From contig NZ_CP059139.1 of NCBI RefSeq assembly GCF_014109765.1, positions 4,344,001 to 4,408,000 on the forward strand: 64,000 nt of DNA, read 5' to 3'. The DNA is from Pseudomonas berkeleyensis. GTDB lineage: Bacteria > Pseudomonadota > Gammaproteobacteria > Pseudomonadales > Pseudomonadaceae. The position numbers and the translations under genes are program-made. The notes below the pieces were generated by a model. It searched no databases, was not told the DNA's origin, and saw only the letters and a list, made by a program, of their open reading frames with translations. This document shows, one piece after another, positions 14,551 through 23,138 of this stretch (positions are counted from its first letter, which is position 1; each line of letters starts with the position of its first letter).

Positions 14551-14660
14551 GCTGTACGGGTGTAACTGAGCGCGCCGCGGCAAAGCGCTCACCGTGATAG
14601 ACGGTGGGCGCTGCCAATATCACGGCCGCTCGGTTTCCACCCACCCACCAGGTCAATTCT

Positions 14661-15551
14661 ATGTCCCTGTTTTCCCTGTTCGGCGCCCTCGAGATCGGCC
14701 TGATCTTCAGTCTGGTGGCGCTTGGCGTATTCATCTCCTTCCGTCTGCTGCGCTTTCCCGACCTTACCGTGGACGGCAGTTTCCCCTTGGGCGGCGCGGT
14801 CTGCGCTGTCCTCATCGCCAATGGCACCGACCCGTTCCTGGCCACGCTGATCGCCACCGCCGCCGGCGCGCTGGCTGGCGTGGTCACTGCGGTGCTCAAC
14901 GTGCACCTGAAGATCATGGATCTGCTGGCCAGCATCCTGATGATGATCGCGCTGTATTCGATCAACCTGCGCATCATGGGGCGGCCGAACATCCCGCTGA
15001 TCATGGAGCCAACCATCTTCACCGTGCTGCAACCCGAGTGGTTGATCGACTACATCGCCCGGCCGCTGATCCTGCTGGTAGTGGTGATCGGCGCCAAGCT
15101 GGCACTGGATAGCTACTTCGCCACTCAGCAAGGTCTGGCCATCCGCGCCACCGGCTCCAACCCGCGCATGGCGCGCTCGCAAGGCGTCAACACCGGCGCC
15201 ATGGTCATCCTCGGCATGGCCATCTCCAACGCACTGGTAGCCCTGGCCGGCTCGCTGTTCGCGCAGACTCAAGGCGGCGCGGATATCTCCATGGGGATCG
15301 GCACCATCGTCATCGGCCTGGCCGCTGTGATCGTCGGCGAAAGCATTCTGCCGGCACGCCGCCTGTTCTACCTCACCCTGGCGGTGATCCTCGGCGCCAT
15401 CGTCTACCGCTTCTTCATCGCCCTGGCGCTGAACAGCGACTTCATCGGTCTGCAGGCGCAGGATCTGAACCTGGTCACCGCCGTGCTGGTGGTCATCGCC
15501 CTGGTCATCCCGCTGGCGAAGAAACGCCTGGCTCGCAGGAGGCACATCTGA
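14661..15551 (+). CDS. ABC transporter permease (BPD_transp_2 type)
   Basis: Inner-membrane permease of 296 residues, in the branched-chain amino acid / ribose permease family. About eight or nine hydrophobic segments run through the protein, for example IGLIFSLVALGVFISFRLL near the N-terminus. A family stretch is FPDLTVDGSFPLGGAV at about residues 32-47. The start ATG at 14661 is the one that gives the family N-terminus; the frame upstream to 14604 is not supported. Its stop overlaps the start of the ATPase gene by one base (TGATG), so the pair is translationally coupled. It works with the binding protein upstream. Confidence 0.93.
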   Translation: MSLFSLFGALEIGLIFSLVALGVFISFRLLRFPDLTVDGSFPLGGAVCAVLIANGTDPFLATLIATAAGALAGVVTAVLNVHLKIMDLLASILMMIALYSINLRIMGRPNIPLIMEPTIFTVLQPEWLIDYIARPLILLVVVIGAKLALDSYFATQQGLAIRATGSNPRMARSQGVNTGAMVILGMAISNALVALAGSLFAQTQGGADISMGIGTIVIGLAAVIVGESILPARRLFYLTLAVILGAIVYRFFIALALNSDFIGLQAQDLNLVTAVLVVIALVIPLAKKRLARRRHI

Positions 15552-16345
15552 TGCTCAGTGCCCAGAACCTCAAGATCACCTTCAACCCCGGCACGCCGAT
15601 TGAAACCCGCGCACTGCAGGGCCTGTCGCTGGACATCCCGAGCGGCCAGTTCGTCACCGTGATCGGCACCAACGGCGCCGGCAAGTCCACCTTCCTCAAC
15701 GCCGTGTCCGGCGATCTGCCGGTGGACAGCGGCACGATCATGATCGACGAGCAGGACGTCACCCGCCTGCCCGTCTGGAGCCGCGCCCAGCGTGTCGCCC
15801 GCGTGTTCCAGGATCCAATGGCAGGCACCTGCGAAGACCTCACCATCGAAGAGAACATGGCCCTGGCGCAGCAACGCGGCCAGCGTCGTGGTCTCGGCCG
15901 AGCGGTGCGTGCCTCCATGCGCGAGGGCTTCCGCGAAAGCCTGGCGACCCTCGGCCTGGGCCTGGAAAACCGCCTGAGCGATCGCATCGGCCTGCTTTCC
16001 GGCGGTCAGCGCCAAGCGGTCAGCCTGCTGATGGCAGCGCTGCAACCCTCGCGCATCCTGCTGCTCGACGAACACACCGCGGCACTCGACCCGCGCACCG
16101 CCGATTTCGTCCTGCAACTGACCGCACGCATCGTTGCCGAGAAACAGCTGACCACCATGATGGTCACCCACAGCATGCGCCAGGCGCTGGATGTCGGTGA
16201 CCGCACGGTGATGCTGCACCAGGGCCAGGTGGTGCTGGACGTTGCCGGCGAGCAGCGCAAGGGCCTGGATGTGCCGGATCTGCTGCAAATGTTCGAGAAG
16301 GTGCGTGGCGAGAAGCTGGCCGACGACGCCCTGTTGCTGAGTTGA
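15551..16345 (+). CDS. ABC transporter ATP-binding protein
   Basis: Cytosolic ATPase of 264 residues that powers the importer encoded by the two preceding genes. Walker A is GTNGAGKS at about residues 39-46, the signature is LSGGQRQAV at about 148-156, Walker B is ILLLDEHTAAL at about 168-178, and the switch histidine is in MMVTHSMRQAL. The E to H change after Walker B (LLLDEHTAALD) keeps the catalytic Glu. The start overlaps the permease stop by one base. The operon seems to end here; an intergenic GTGCGC repeat follows. Confidence 0.94.
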   Translation: MLSAQNLKITFNPGTPIETRALQGLSLDIPSGQFVTVIGTNGAGKSTFLNAVSGDLPVDSGTIMIDEQDVTRLPVWSRAQRVARVFQDPMAGTCEDLTIEENMALAQQRGQRRGLGRAVRASMREGFRESLATLGLGLENRLSDRIGLLSGGQRQAVSLLMAALQPSRILLLDEHTAALDPRTADFVLQLTARIVAEKQLTTMMVTHSMRQALDVGDRTVMLHQGQVVLDVAGEQRKGLDVPDLLQMFEKVRGEKLADDALLLS

Positions 16346-16349
16346 CCCC

Positions 16350-16425
16350 TTGTAGGGTGCGCCATGCGCACCGAAACGTCCGCGGCACCTTCCCGGTGCG
16401 CACGGCGCACCCTACGCATGCCGAT
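16350..16425. repeat. GTGCGC-family intergenic inverted repeat, copy 2
   Basis: Left arm TGTAGGGTGCGCCATGCGCA and right arm GGTGCGCACGGCGCACCCTA facing each other around a 30-base centre. It shares the right arm with the elements at 10540-10568 and 50634-50675. Likely a non-autonomous REP/MITE-like element; it could fold as a hairpin after the ABC operon. Confidence 0.65.
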
Positions 16426-16583
16426 CCTCGCCCTCAACGCACACTGCGTTAAACGCCGGGAAACGACTGCGAAAGCCTTCCGAACGCATAGCCTCTTCAC
16501 CTCGGATGCATAGGCTGGCAGGATTACCCCCTGCCAGCCGCCCGCAGGCGGTGTAACCGGAGCCACCAGCGCTCACCGCGCCC

Positions 16584-17045
16584 ATGACCCTGCACCTGAG
16601 CTTCACCTCTACTCTGCCCGCCGAACCGGAATGCGTCTGGCGCTGGATCACTGACGTGCGCAGCCTGCGCGCCGAGATGCATCCCTGGCTGTGGATGAGC
16701 GTACCCAAAGGGGTGCGCAACCTCGAAGACCTGCCCGTAGAAGCCGGCAAGCCGCTGTTCACCAGCTGGTTGTGGCTGTTCGGCATCCTGCCCATCGGCA
16801 TCTCGCGCCTGACTCTGCAGTCGCTGACGCCCGGCAGCGGCTTCGTCGAGCAATCACCGATGACCGGCATGCGCCGCTGGCGCCACGCCCGACGTATCGA
16901 AATCGTCGATGGCGGCACTCGGGTGGTCGACGACCTGACCATCGATCCGATTCTGCCGGCCGTGCTGGTAGAGCCCTTTCTGCAACTCTTCTTCGGCAGC
17001 CGCCATCGCACCCTGCGTCGCCGCGCGGCACGCCAGGCTCACTGA
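16584..17045 (+). CDS. SRPBCC-fold protein of unknown function
   Basis: A 153-residue protein with the pattern of a START-like SRPBCC ligand-binding fold. It begins with a beta strand and Trp-rich helix (LHLSFTSTLPAEPECVWRWI), has WMSVPKGVRNL at about 33-43, a hydrophobic patch TSWLWLFGILPIGISRLTLQ at about 60-79, a long strand pair, and a C-terminal helix ending RTLRRRAARQ. Such folds bind hydrophobic ligands or act as coenzyme A-ligand hydrolases/cyclases; nothing here fixes the ligand. It stands alone after the ABC importer and converges with the LuxR-type regulator, with only 4 bases between stops. Confidence 0.72.
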   Translation: MTLHLSFTSTLPAEPECVWRWITDVRSLRAEMHPWLWMSVPKGVRNLEDLPVEAGKPLFTSWLWLFGILPIGISRLTLQSLTPGSGFVEQSPMTGMRRWRHARRIEIVDGGTRVVDDLTIDPILPAVLVEPFLQLFFGSRHRTLRRRAARQAH

Positions 17046-17049
17046 ACGC

Positions 17050-17745
17050 TCAGTTGAGCTGCCCCATGAACGCCACCAGCGCGGTACGGCTGTCGATGTT
17101 GAGCTTCTCGAAGATACGCACCACATAGGTCTTGGCCGTCGCCAGGGTGATGTTCATCGCCTCGGCGATCTCGCGATTGGAGGCTCCAGCCCCGATCAAC
17201 GCGGCGACCTGCCTTTCACGCACGCTCAGGCCGCAAGCATCCAGACGCTGCTCCAGTTGCAGCTGACGAACATGTGGATGGGCGCTGAAGCTGGCCTGCA
17301 GCAGACGCTGCAATGCCACCAGGCCTGTCGTATCGACCTTGATAGGGGGGTCGCCCAGCGTTCGCAGAAAACCGATGCCGCCAAAAGCCGCATGTTCACC
17401 CCAGAACATCAGGTCGACGGTATCGAGCACGCCATAGGTATCGAGATAGCCCTGATAGTGACGCATCTCGGCGCGGTTCTGCGATTCGCGAGCAATGCTC
17501 AGTACGCCAACGCTGTCGTGTCGCGCCAGCATGCGGCTGACGCACATCGGGTCGAACGGCTGCATGCCACGACGGTACTGTTCGAGAAATCCGGGAGGCA
17601 CATCCAGCGTCTCGAGCACCTGCATCTCCTGGCGCCGGCGATCCACCCAATAGAACAGGGCGCCACTGACGCCAAGAAAATCGCGACTGAAGTGCATGGC
17701 CTCCCTGACCAGTAGATCACCCTTGGCCGTTTGCATCGTACTCAT
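17050..17745 (-). CDS. LuxR-family transcriptional regulator
   Basis: A 231-residue DNA-binding regulator. The C-terminal LuxR helix-turn-helix is complete (LSVRERQVAALIGAGASNR at about 168-186, then EIAEAMNITLATAKTYVVRI). The N-terminal 150 residues look like a GAF/PAS-like sensor domain with FLGVSGALFYWVDRRRQEMQ. They do not resemble an acyl-homoserine-lactone domain or a response-regulator receiver. The start is the ATG at 17745; the open frame continues to 18015 over the divergent promoter but has no domain there. It is divergent from the dioxygenase-ridA-permease set, which it probably controls. Confidence 0.85.
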   Translation of the reverse strand: MSTMQTAKGDLLVREAMHFSRDFLGVSGALFYWVDRRRQEMQVLETLDVPPGFLEQYRRGMQPFDPMCVSRMLARHDSVGVLSIARESQNRAEMRHYQGYLDTYGVLDTVDLMFWGEHAAFGGIGFLRTLGDPPIKVDTTGLVALQRLLQASFSAHPHVRQLQLEQRLDACGLSVRERQVAALIGAGASNREIAEAMNITLATAKTYVVRIFEKLNIDSRTALVAFMGQLN

Positions 17746-18008
17746 GACAGGCACTCTCGGGATTGTTGAACACAGGCGTGGATGCCATGCCTCTGCAAGC
17801 AATCGACATGCCGCGTCCGAAAGGTGCTCCAGAAGCCTGTGGGGCAGCCTGCAAGCACCACAACAGAGCTTCGCCCCGGCAATTGCACCAAGAGCGTGAA
17901 AAACACCGAAATCGCGAAATTTTGTCCATCTTCGGATGGATTGTTGCGTTTTCACGGGCTGCCTACTCTCGCCTCGACCTGTTAGCCACGACCGTCGAGG
18001 TAACCCTG
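17746..18008. promoter_or_regulatory. Divergent control region between LuxR regulator and dioxygenase gene
   Basis: 263 bases without a gene. They hold a perfect palindrome TCCATC-TTCG-GATGGA at 17925-17940, centred about 76 bases before the dioxygenase start. This is a good candidate operator for the divergent LuxR-type regulator. The region is also visibly more AT-rich than its surroundings near 17900-17950. Confidence 0.45.
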
Positions 18009-18902
18009 ATGACACTCAACCGCCTGCCCAATACCGCCACCGCCGAGCAGATCAGCCAGTCACTGCGCGAGCACGGCTACGTGATCGTCGACGAGTTGGC
18101 CAGCGCCGAGCAGATGGATCGCATTGCCGCCGAAATGGCGCCCTATATCCAGGACACGGCCTACGGCAAGGACAACTTCATCGGCCATCAGACCAAGCGC
18201 ACCGGCTCGCTCATCGCCCGTTCACCGGCGGCCCGCGAGCTGGTCATGCACCCTTCCGTGCTGGGCGCCACCGAACTGTTCCTGGCACATGCCTCGACCT
18301 TCCAGCTGCACCTGACGCAGATCATCAGCGTCTTCCCCGGATCGCCCGCGCAAATGCTGCACCAGGACGAACTGGCCTGGGACTTCTTCCCCTTCCCTGA
18401 CGACTATCAGGTGCAATGCAACCTGCTCTGGGCCATGACCGACTACACCGAGGAAAACGGCGCCACTCGCATCGTCCCCGGCAGCCAGTTCGTCGGACGC
18501 AAGCAGAAATACACTGAGGAGCAGAGCATTGCGGCCGTGATGAAACGCGGCTCGGCCCTGTTCTACACCGGCAAGATCTATCACGGCGCTGGCAGCAACC
18601 GCTCCGACGCCATCCGCCAGGCCATCAACATCACCTATGCCGTGGGCTGGGTACGTCAGGAGGAAAACCAGTACCTGTCCTGTCCGCGCGAAATCGCCCA
18701 GACCCTGCCCGATGACCTGCTCAAGGTCATGGGCTACCAGTACGGCTGCTTCGCCCTTGGCTACACCCGCGACTTCGAGGATCCGCTGACCGCCCTGCGT
18801 GACGACGTCGCTCCCGTGGCCATGAGCATCGAACTGGTCGATGCGCAGCGCGCGGACAACGGCGGCAGCTTCCGCCATAACCTGCAAAGCGAAAGCGCCT
18901 GA
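18009..18902 (+). CDS. Phytanoyl-CoA dioxygenase family protein (Fe(II)/2-oxoglutarate oxygenase)
   Basis: A 297-residue PhyH-family protein expected to hydroxylate a small substrate with Fe(II), oxygen and 2-oxoglutarate. The predicted facial triad is H118-x-D120 (in MLHQDELAW) and H192 (in YTGKIYHGAGSN), with R203 as likely 2-oxoglutarate ligand. The N-terminal part (ISQSLREHGYVIVDEL) is typical. The ATG at 18009 is preceded by CGAGGTAACCCTG; the frame upstream to 17763 has no domain. It heads a set with ridA and an APC permease, which points to an amine or amino-acid derivative as substrate. That is inference; the substrate is unknown. Confidence 0.85.
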   Translation: MTLNRLPNTATAEQISQSLREHGYVIVDELASAEQMDRIAAEMAPYIQDTAYGKDNFIGHQTKRTGSLIARSPAARELVMHPSVLGATELFLAHASTFQLHLTQIISVFPGSPAQMLHQDELAWDFFPFPDDYQVQCNLLWAMTDYTEENGATRIVPGSQFVGRKQKYTEEQSIAAVMKRGSALFYTGKIYHGAGSNRSDAIRQAINITYAVGWVRQEENQYLSCPREIAQTLPDDLLKVMGYQYGCFALGYTRDFEDPLTALRDDVAPVAMSIELVDAQRADNGGSFRHNLQSESA

Positions 18903-18914
18903 GGAGAGCACGCC

Positions 18915-19328
18915 ATGATCACGCGTAACACACCCGAGATCGGCTACCTGGGCCAGGACGTCTTCGAGGCCTTTGCCTTCCACCAGTCGGTACGGGCCGG
19001 CGATACGCTCTACCTGTCCGGCATCGCCCCCCTGCGTGGCAACCTGGAAAGCCTGGAACTGGTGGGCGAAGGCGACATCGGCGCGCAGCTGGACTTCGTA
19101 CTGGACATTCTCGACCGCTGCCTGCAGGCAGAAGGCCTGGAACGCCGCCATCTGGTGACCTGGACGTTCTACACCACCGATATCCAGGCGCTCTCGGCGG
19201 TCATCCCCGCCCGTCTCGGGCCCTGGGTCGGTGCGCATCGACCCAGCAGCACGACCCTGGAAATTCAGGGAATGATCCACCCCGCCCAACAGCTCGAGGT
19301 CACCGCAATCGCCATGGCCACGCCTTGA
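18915..19328 (+). CDS. RidA family (YjgF/YER057c/UK114) protein
   Basis: A 137-residue protein of the RidA superfamily, whose founding members hydrolyse reactive enamines and imines made by PLP or oxidase enzymes. Matching stretches are FHQSVRAGDTLYLSGIAPLR at about residues 18-37 and SAVIPARLGPWVGAHRPSSTT at about 94-114. A conserved Arg (HRPSST) sits near the usual active-site arginine, but the exact RidA subgroup cannot be told. GAGGAGAGC stands before the ATG, 12 bases after the dioxygenase stop. Its company suggests it handles an imine formed after hydroxylation or deamination. Confidence 0.88.
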   Translation: MITRNTPEIGYLGQDVFEAFAFHQSVRAGDTLYLSGIAPLRGNLESLELVGEGDIGAQLDFVLDILDRCLQAEGLERRHLVTWTFYTTDIQALSAVIPARLGPWVGAHRPSSTTLEIQGMIHPAQQLEVTAIAMATP

Positions 19329-19426
19329 GCCGTGACCCCTTGCGTGCCGCGCCACTGGCGCGAACCTCTCCCGCCCACGCGCGCCCTGCCGCGGGGACAA
19401 CAGAACAGACAACGGGACTAGCAAGC

Positions 19427-20875
19427 ATGAATGACTCGACCGTTGCGCAGAGCGCAGCGAAACCCCATGCCCTCAGTGGCAACCTGGGCATCGTGCCCAT
19501 CGTCATGATGGTCGTTGCCACCGCCGCCCCACTGACCGTGATGGTGGCCAACACACCGCTGATGATCGGCCTGGGAAACGGTGCCGCCGCACCTTTCGAC
19601 GCCCTCGCCGCGATGCTGATCATGTTCATGTTCGCCGTCGGCTTCGTCGCCCTGTCACGCCATATCGGCAATGCCGGGGCCTTCTATGCCTGCATCCAGA
19701 AAGGCCTGGGCCGCGTGGTCGGCCTCGGTGCGGCGACCCTGGCGATGATTTCCTACTCGCTGTTCATGCTCGCCATCGGCACCTACGTCGGCTACGCCTC
19801 GAGCGAGCTGCTCGACAGCCTGTTCGGCATTGCGCCTCCCTGGTGGCAACTGACCCTGGCTGCGATCGTCGTGATCGGTGTACTGGGCTATCGGCGTATC
19901 GAAATGAGCTCGAAGTTCCTTGGTGTCGCCCTGATCCTGGAAATCGCCGTGGTACTGGTGATCGACCTGCTGGTCGTGGCCGACAAGGGTATCGCCGGCC
20001 TGCCGCTGGAGTCCTTCCAGCCCGAGCACATTCTCTCCGGCTCGCCGGGCCTGGGGATTCTGTTCGCGATCTATTCGTTCATCGGTTTCGAATCCACGGT
20101 GATCTACCGCGAGGAAGCACGAAATCCGGAGCGCACCATTCCCATCGCCACCTACACCGCCGTGTTCAGCGTGGGCATCTTCTATGTTCTGTCGATGTGG
20201 TGCGCAGTCGCCGGTATCGGTGTCGAACAGATCGTCGCCTTCGCCAACGAACACCCCGGCGACATGTACCTGCTCCTGGCCGAACAGCACCTCGGCAAAG
20301 CCTTCAGCGATGTAATCCAGGTGCTGCTGATCACCAGCCTGTTCGCCTGCATGCTGTCGCTGCACAACATCGTCGTTCGCTACCAGTACATTCTTGGCAA
20401 GTACTCGGTACTGCCGGCGCGCTGCTCACGCATCCACGAGCAACACGGCTCGCCCTACATCGCCTCGCTGCTGCAGAGCGCCTTTGCCCTGGTCGGCATC
20501 CTGCTGCTGACCCTGGCCGGCCTCGATCCGGTCACGCAGATCTACGCCTGGGGCGCCACCGCCGGTACCATCGGTTACATGGTGATTCTCGCCCTGACCA
20601 GCCTGGCCGTTCTGGTCTACTTCAAGCGCAGTGGCAGCGATACCCGCCTGTGGCATACACGCATCGCCCCGCTGGGCGGCCTGATCGGCATCCTCGCCTG
20701 TCTGGCCATTGCCATCGCCAACCTGCCCATGCTGATCGGTGGCGACGATGCCGACGATATCGCCAAGCTCATGGGCCTGGGTGTCGCCTGCGCTTTTGCA
20801 CTTGGCAGCATCTCGGCCCTGCTTCTGAAGGGGCGCGCCCCTGAGCGCTACCTGGCGCTACGCGAACTGGCCTGA
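19427..20875 (+). CDS. APC-family amino acid permease
   Basis: A 482-residue inner-membrane transporter with about twelve hydrophobic spans, of the amino acid-polyamine-organocation superfamily. Family stretches are LGIVPIVMMVVATAAPLTVM near the N-terminus (span 1) and GNAGAFYACIQKGLGR at about 80-95. The glutamate-containing span-6 region IYSFIGFESTVIYREEARNP lies at about 216-235. The ATG at 19427 is used; earlier in-frame codons overlap the gap after ridA without support. It is 98 bases after ridA and probably in the same transcript. The substrate is presumably the compound processed by the dioxygenase and RidA. Confidence 0.88.
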   Translation: MNDSTVAQSAAKPHALSGNLGIVPIVMMVVATAAPLTVMVANTPLMIGLGNGAAAPFDALAAMLIMFMFAVGFVALSRHIGNAGAFYACIQKGLGRVVGLGAATLAMISYSLFMLAIGTYVGYASSELLDSLFGIAPPWWQLTLAAIVVIGVLGYRRIEMSSKFLGVALILEIAVVLVIDLLVVADKGIAGLPLESFQPEHILSGSPGLGILFAIYSFIGFESTVIYREEARNPERTIPIATYTAVFSVGIFYVLSMWCAVAGIGVEQIVAFANEHPGDMYLLLAEQHLGKAFSDVIQVLLITSLFACMLSLHNIVVRYQYILGKYSVLPARCSRIHEQHGSPYIASLLQSAFALVGILLLTLAGLDPVTQIYAWGATAGTIGYMVILALTSLAVLVYFKRSGSDTRLWHTRIAPLGGLIGILACLAIAIANLPMLIGGDDADDIAKLMGLGVACAFALGSISALLLKGRAPERYLALRELA

Positions 20876-20883
20876 GAACCTGA

Positions 20884-20907
20884 CGGGCTTGTCATCCGAC
20901 AAGCCCG
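20884..20907 (+). terminator. Possible terminator-like hairpin after the APC permease
   Basis: CGGGCTTGTC and GACAAGCCCG form a 10-bp stem with a four-base loop, nine bases after the permease stop. There is no T run, so this is at best a Rho-assisted or mRNA-stabilising hairpin. Confidence 0.4.
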
Positions 20908-20974
20908 GCTCATGGCACAACCGGTTTGCAGACGGTATTCTCCGGATTCTTCTGCACAGCCGGATACCGCCCAA

Positions 20975-21271
20975 ATGGATGTGAGCAAGACCAAGACCAG
21001 CTTCTACCGCCGTCTCTACGTTGCCTGGCTGATCGACAGCGGCCAGGCCACCAACGTACCGGCACTGATGGAGGCGACCGGCATGCCGCGGCGTACCGCT
21101 CAGGACACGCTCACAGCGTTGGTCGAGCTGGACATCGACTGCCCGTTCCAGCAGGCCGATGGCGAGCGCAACAATGCCGGGCACTACCGGATTCGCGACT
21201 GGGGCCCGATCGACAGGCAGTGGATTGCCGCCAATCTGCAGCAGATCAAGACGACGCTCGGCTATCCCTGA
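20975..21271 (+). CDS. Small winged-helix DNA-binding protein
   Basis: A 98-residue protein that looks like a single winged helix-turn-helix domain. MDVSKTKTSFYRRLYVAWLI is followed by VPALMEATGMPRRTAQDTL (recognition-helix region at about 29-47) and a wing with HYRIRDWGPIDRQWI. It resembles the HTH_43 family and the P. aeruginosa PA3840 protein, from memory. The ATG at 20975 is chosen on this basis; the frame reaches back to 20912 without homology. It is 31 bases upstream of the SLC13 gene, so it may regulate that gene or itself. No operator is evident. Confidence 0.8.
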   Translation: MDVSKTKTSFYRRLYVAWLIDSGQATNVPALMEATGMPRRTAQDTLTALVELDIDCPFQQADGERNNAGHYRIRDWGPIDRQWIAANLQQIKTTLGYP

Positions 21272-21302
21272 GATCCTTGGCCCGGTCTTTCAAGGAGCCC
21301 GC

Positions 21303-23132
21303 ATGAACCCCGACCTGCTCTGGACGCTGGCACTGCTCGCCGGCGCCGTCACCCTCTTCGTCATCGGCAAACCACGCATGGACGTGGTGGCCCTGCTGGT
21401 GCTGGTCGCCCTGCCGTTGAGCGGTGTGCTTACCGTGCAGCAATCGCTGTCCGGTTTCAGCGACCCCAACGTGATACTGATCGCGGCGTTGTTCGTCATC
21501 GGCACCGCGCTGGTGCGCACAGGCATCGCCTACCGCCTCGGCGACTGGCTGGTGAAGAAGGCCGGCAGCAGCGAAACCCGGCTGCTGATCCTGCTGATGC
21601 TGGCTGCCGCCGGCCTCGGCTCGGTAATGAGTTCCACCGGCGTGGTGGCGATCTTCATTCCCGTGGTGCTCGGCGTCGCAGCGCGCCTGCGCATTTCTCC
21701 CGCGCGGCTGATGATGCCGCTGGCCTTCGCCGGGTTGATCAGCGGCATGCTCACCCTGGTAGCCACCGCGCCCAACCTGGTGATTCATGCCGAGCTACGC
21801 CGCGCCGGCCTGGAGGGCTTCGGCTTCTTCAGCATGACGCCAGTCGGGCTGGCGATCCTCGTGCTGGGCATCGGCTACATGCTGCTGACCCGCCGCTGGC
21901 TGCAACATGGCGATGCACAGGGCGAATCCGCCGCGCCTCGCCTGACCCTGACCGACCTGGCCCAGGCCTACAACCTCGAAGAACGCGAGCGGCGCCTGCG
22001 CGTACAGATCAATTCGCCCCTGGCCAACCAGCCGTTGAACGAGCTGGAATTGCGTCAGCAGTACGGCATCAACGTGATCGCCGTGGAGCGCCAGGGCAAG
22101 TTCCGCACCCTGCTGCTGATGGCCACCGGCAATACCCAGCTGCAGCCCGGTGACGTGCTGCTGGTGGATCTGATCAGCCCGTCCATCGCCCTGCTCGGCA
22201 TCTACCAGACCCTGGGCCTGGAGCCCATGCCGCTGCCGCACTCCTATTACAGCGTGCACGCCCATGAACTGGGCCTGGCCGAAGTGGCGATGCCGCCGGA
22301 GTCGCAACTGATCGGCAAGACCATTCAGGAGCTGGGTTTTCGCAGCCAGCACAAGCTCAATGTGGTTGGGCTGCGTCGCCATGGCCAGGCGCTGGAAGGC
22401 GTGCTGGTGGACGAACGCCTGAAAGCCTCGGACACCCTGCTGGTGGCCGGTGAGTGGAAGGCCATCCGCCGCCTGCAAGGGCTGAGTCGCGACTTCCTGG
22501 TGCTCAGCCTGCCTGCCGAAGTGGATGAAGTGGCGCCGGCCGCGCGCAAGGCGCCTTATGCCCTGCTCAGCCTGGCCGTGATGATCGTGCTGATGGTCAG
22601 CGGCCTGGTTTCCAACGTGCTCGCCGCGCTGATCGCCTGCCTGCTGATGGGCGCCTTCCGCTGCATCGATCTGGACAGTGCCTATCGCTCGATCCATTGG
22701 CCCACGCTGATTCTCATCGTCGGCATGTTGCCCTTCGCCCAGGCGCTGCAACAGACCGGCGGCATCGATCTGGCCGTGCACGGCCTGGTCGCCCTGCTCG
22801 GCGATGCTGGCCCTTACGCCATTCTCGCCAGCCTGTTCGCCGCCACAGCACTGATCGGCCTGTTCATTTCCAATACGGCGACCGCCGTGCTGATGGGGCC
22901 GGTGGCCATCGCCACGGCACAGACACTGGGCGTGTCACCCTACCCCTTCGCTCTGACGGTTGCACTGGCCGCTTCGGCAGCCTTCATGACGCCGATTTCC
23001 TCGCCGGTGAACACGCTGGTGCTGGGGCCAGGTCAGTACCGCTTTAGCGATTTCGTGCGGGTCGGCGTGCCCTTCACCATTCTGGTGATGATCGTCAGCG
23101 TGCTGCTGGTACCGCTGATCTTCCCGCTGTGA
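21303..23132 (+). CDS. SLC13-type anion transporter with two TrkA-C (RCK_C) domains
   Basis: A 609-residue inner-membrane carrier in the sodium:sulfate / divalent-anion symporter group, like PA3839 of P. aeruginosa. N-terminal spans (about 5-180) include FIPVVLGVAARL and the conserved LISGMLTLVATAPNLVIH. The cytosolic middle has two RCK_C domains at about 215-300 (EERERRLRVQINSPLANQPL...) and 315-400 (ESQLIGKTIQELGFRSQ...). C-terminal spans end with ISNTATAVLMGPVAIATAQ and FMTPISSPVNTLVLGPGQY. The ATG at 21303 has AAGGAG upstream. Sulfate or a related anion is likely, but the substrate is not shown. Confidence 0.9.
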   Translation: MNPDLLWTLALLAGAVTLFVIGKPRMDVVALLVLVALPLSGVLTVQQSLSGFSDPNVILIAALFVIGTALVRTGIAYRLGDWLVKKAGSSETRLLILLMLAAAGLGSVMSSTGVVAIFIPVVLGVAARLRISPARLMMPLAFAGLISGMLTLVATAPNLVIHAELRRAGLEGFGFFSMTPVGLAILVLGIGYMLLTRRWLQHGDAQGESAAPRLTLTDLAQAYNLEERERRLRVQINSPLANQPLNELELRQQYGINVIAVERQGKFRTLLLMATGNTQLQPGDVLLVDLISPSIALLGIYQTLGLEPMPLPHSYYSVHAHELGLAEVAMPPESQLIGKTIQELGFRSQHKLNVVGLRRHGQALEGVLVDERLKASDTLLVAGEWKAIRRLQGLSRDFLVLSLPAEVDEVAPAARKAPYALLSLAVMIVLMVSGLVSNVLAALIACLLMGAFRCIDLDSAYRSIHWPTLILIVGMLPFAQALQQTGGIDLAVHGLVALLGDAGPYAILASLFAATALIGLFISNTATAVLMGPVAIATAQTLGVSPYPFALTVALAASAAFMTPISSPVNTLVLGPGQYRFSDFVRVGVPFTILVMIVSVLLVPLIFPL

Positions 23133-23138
23133 ATCAGG

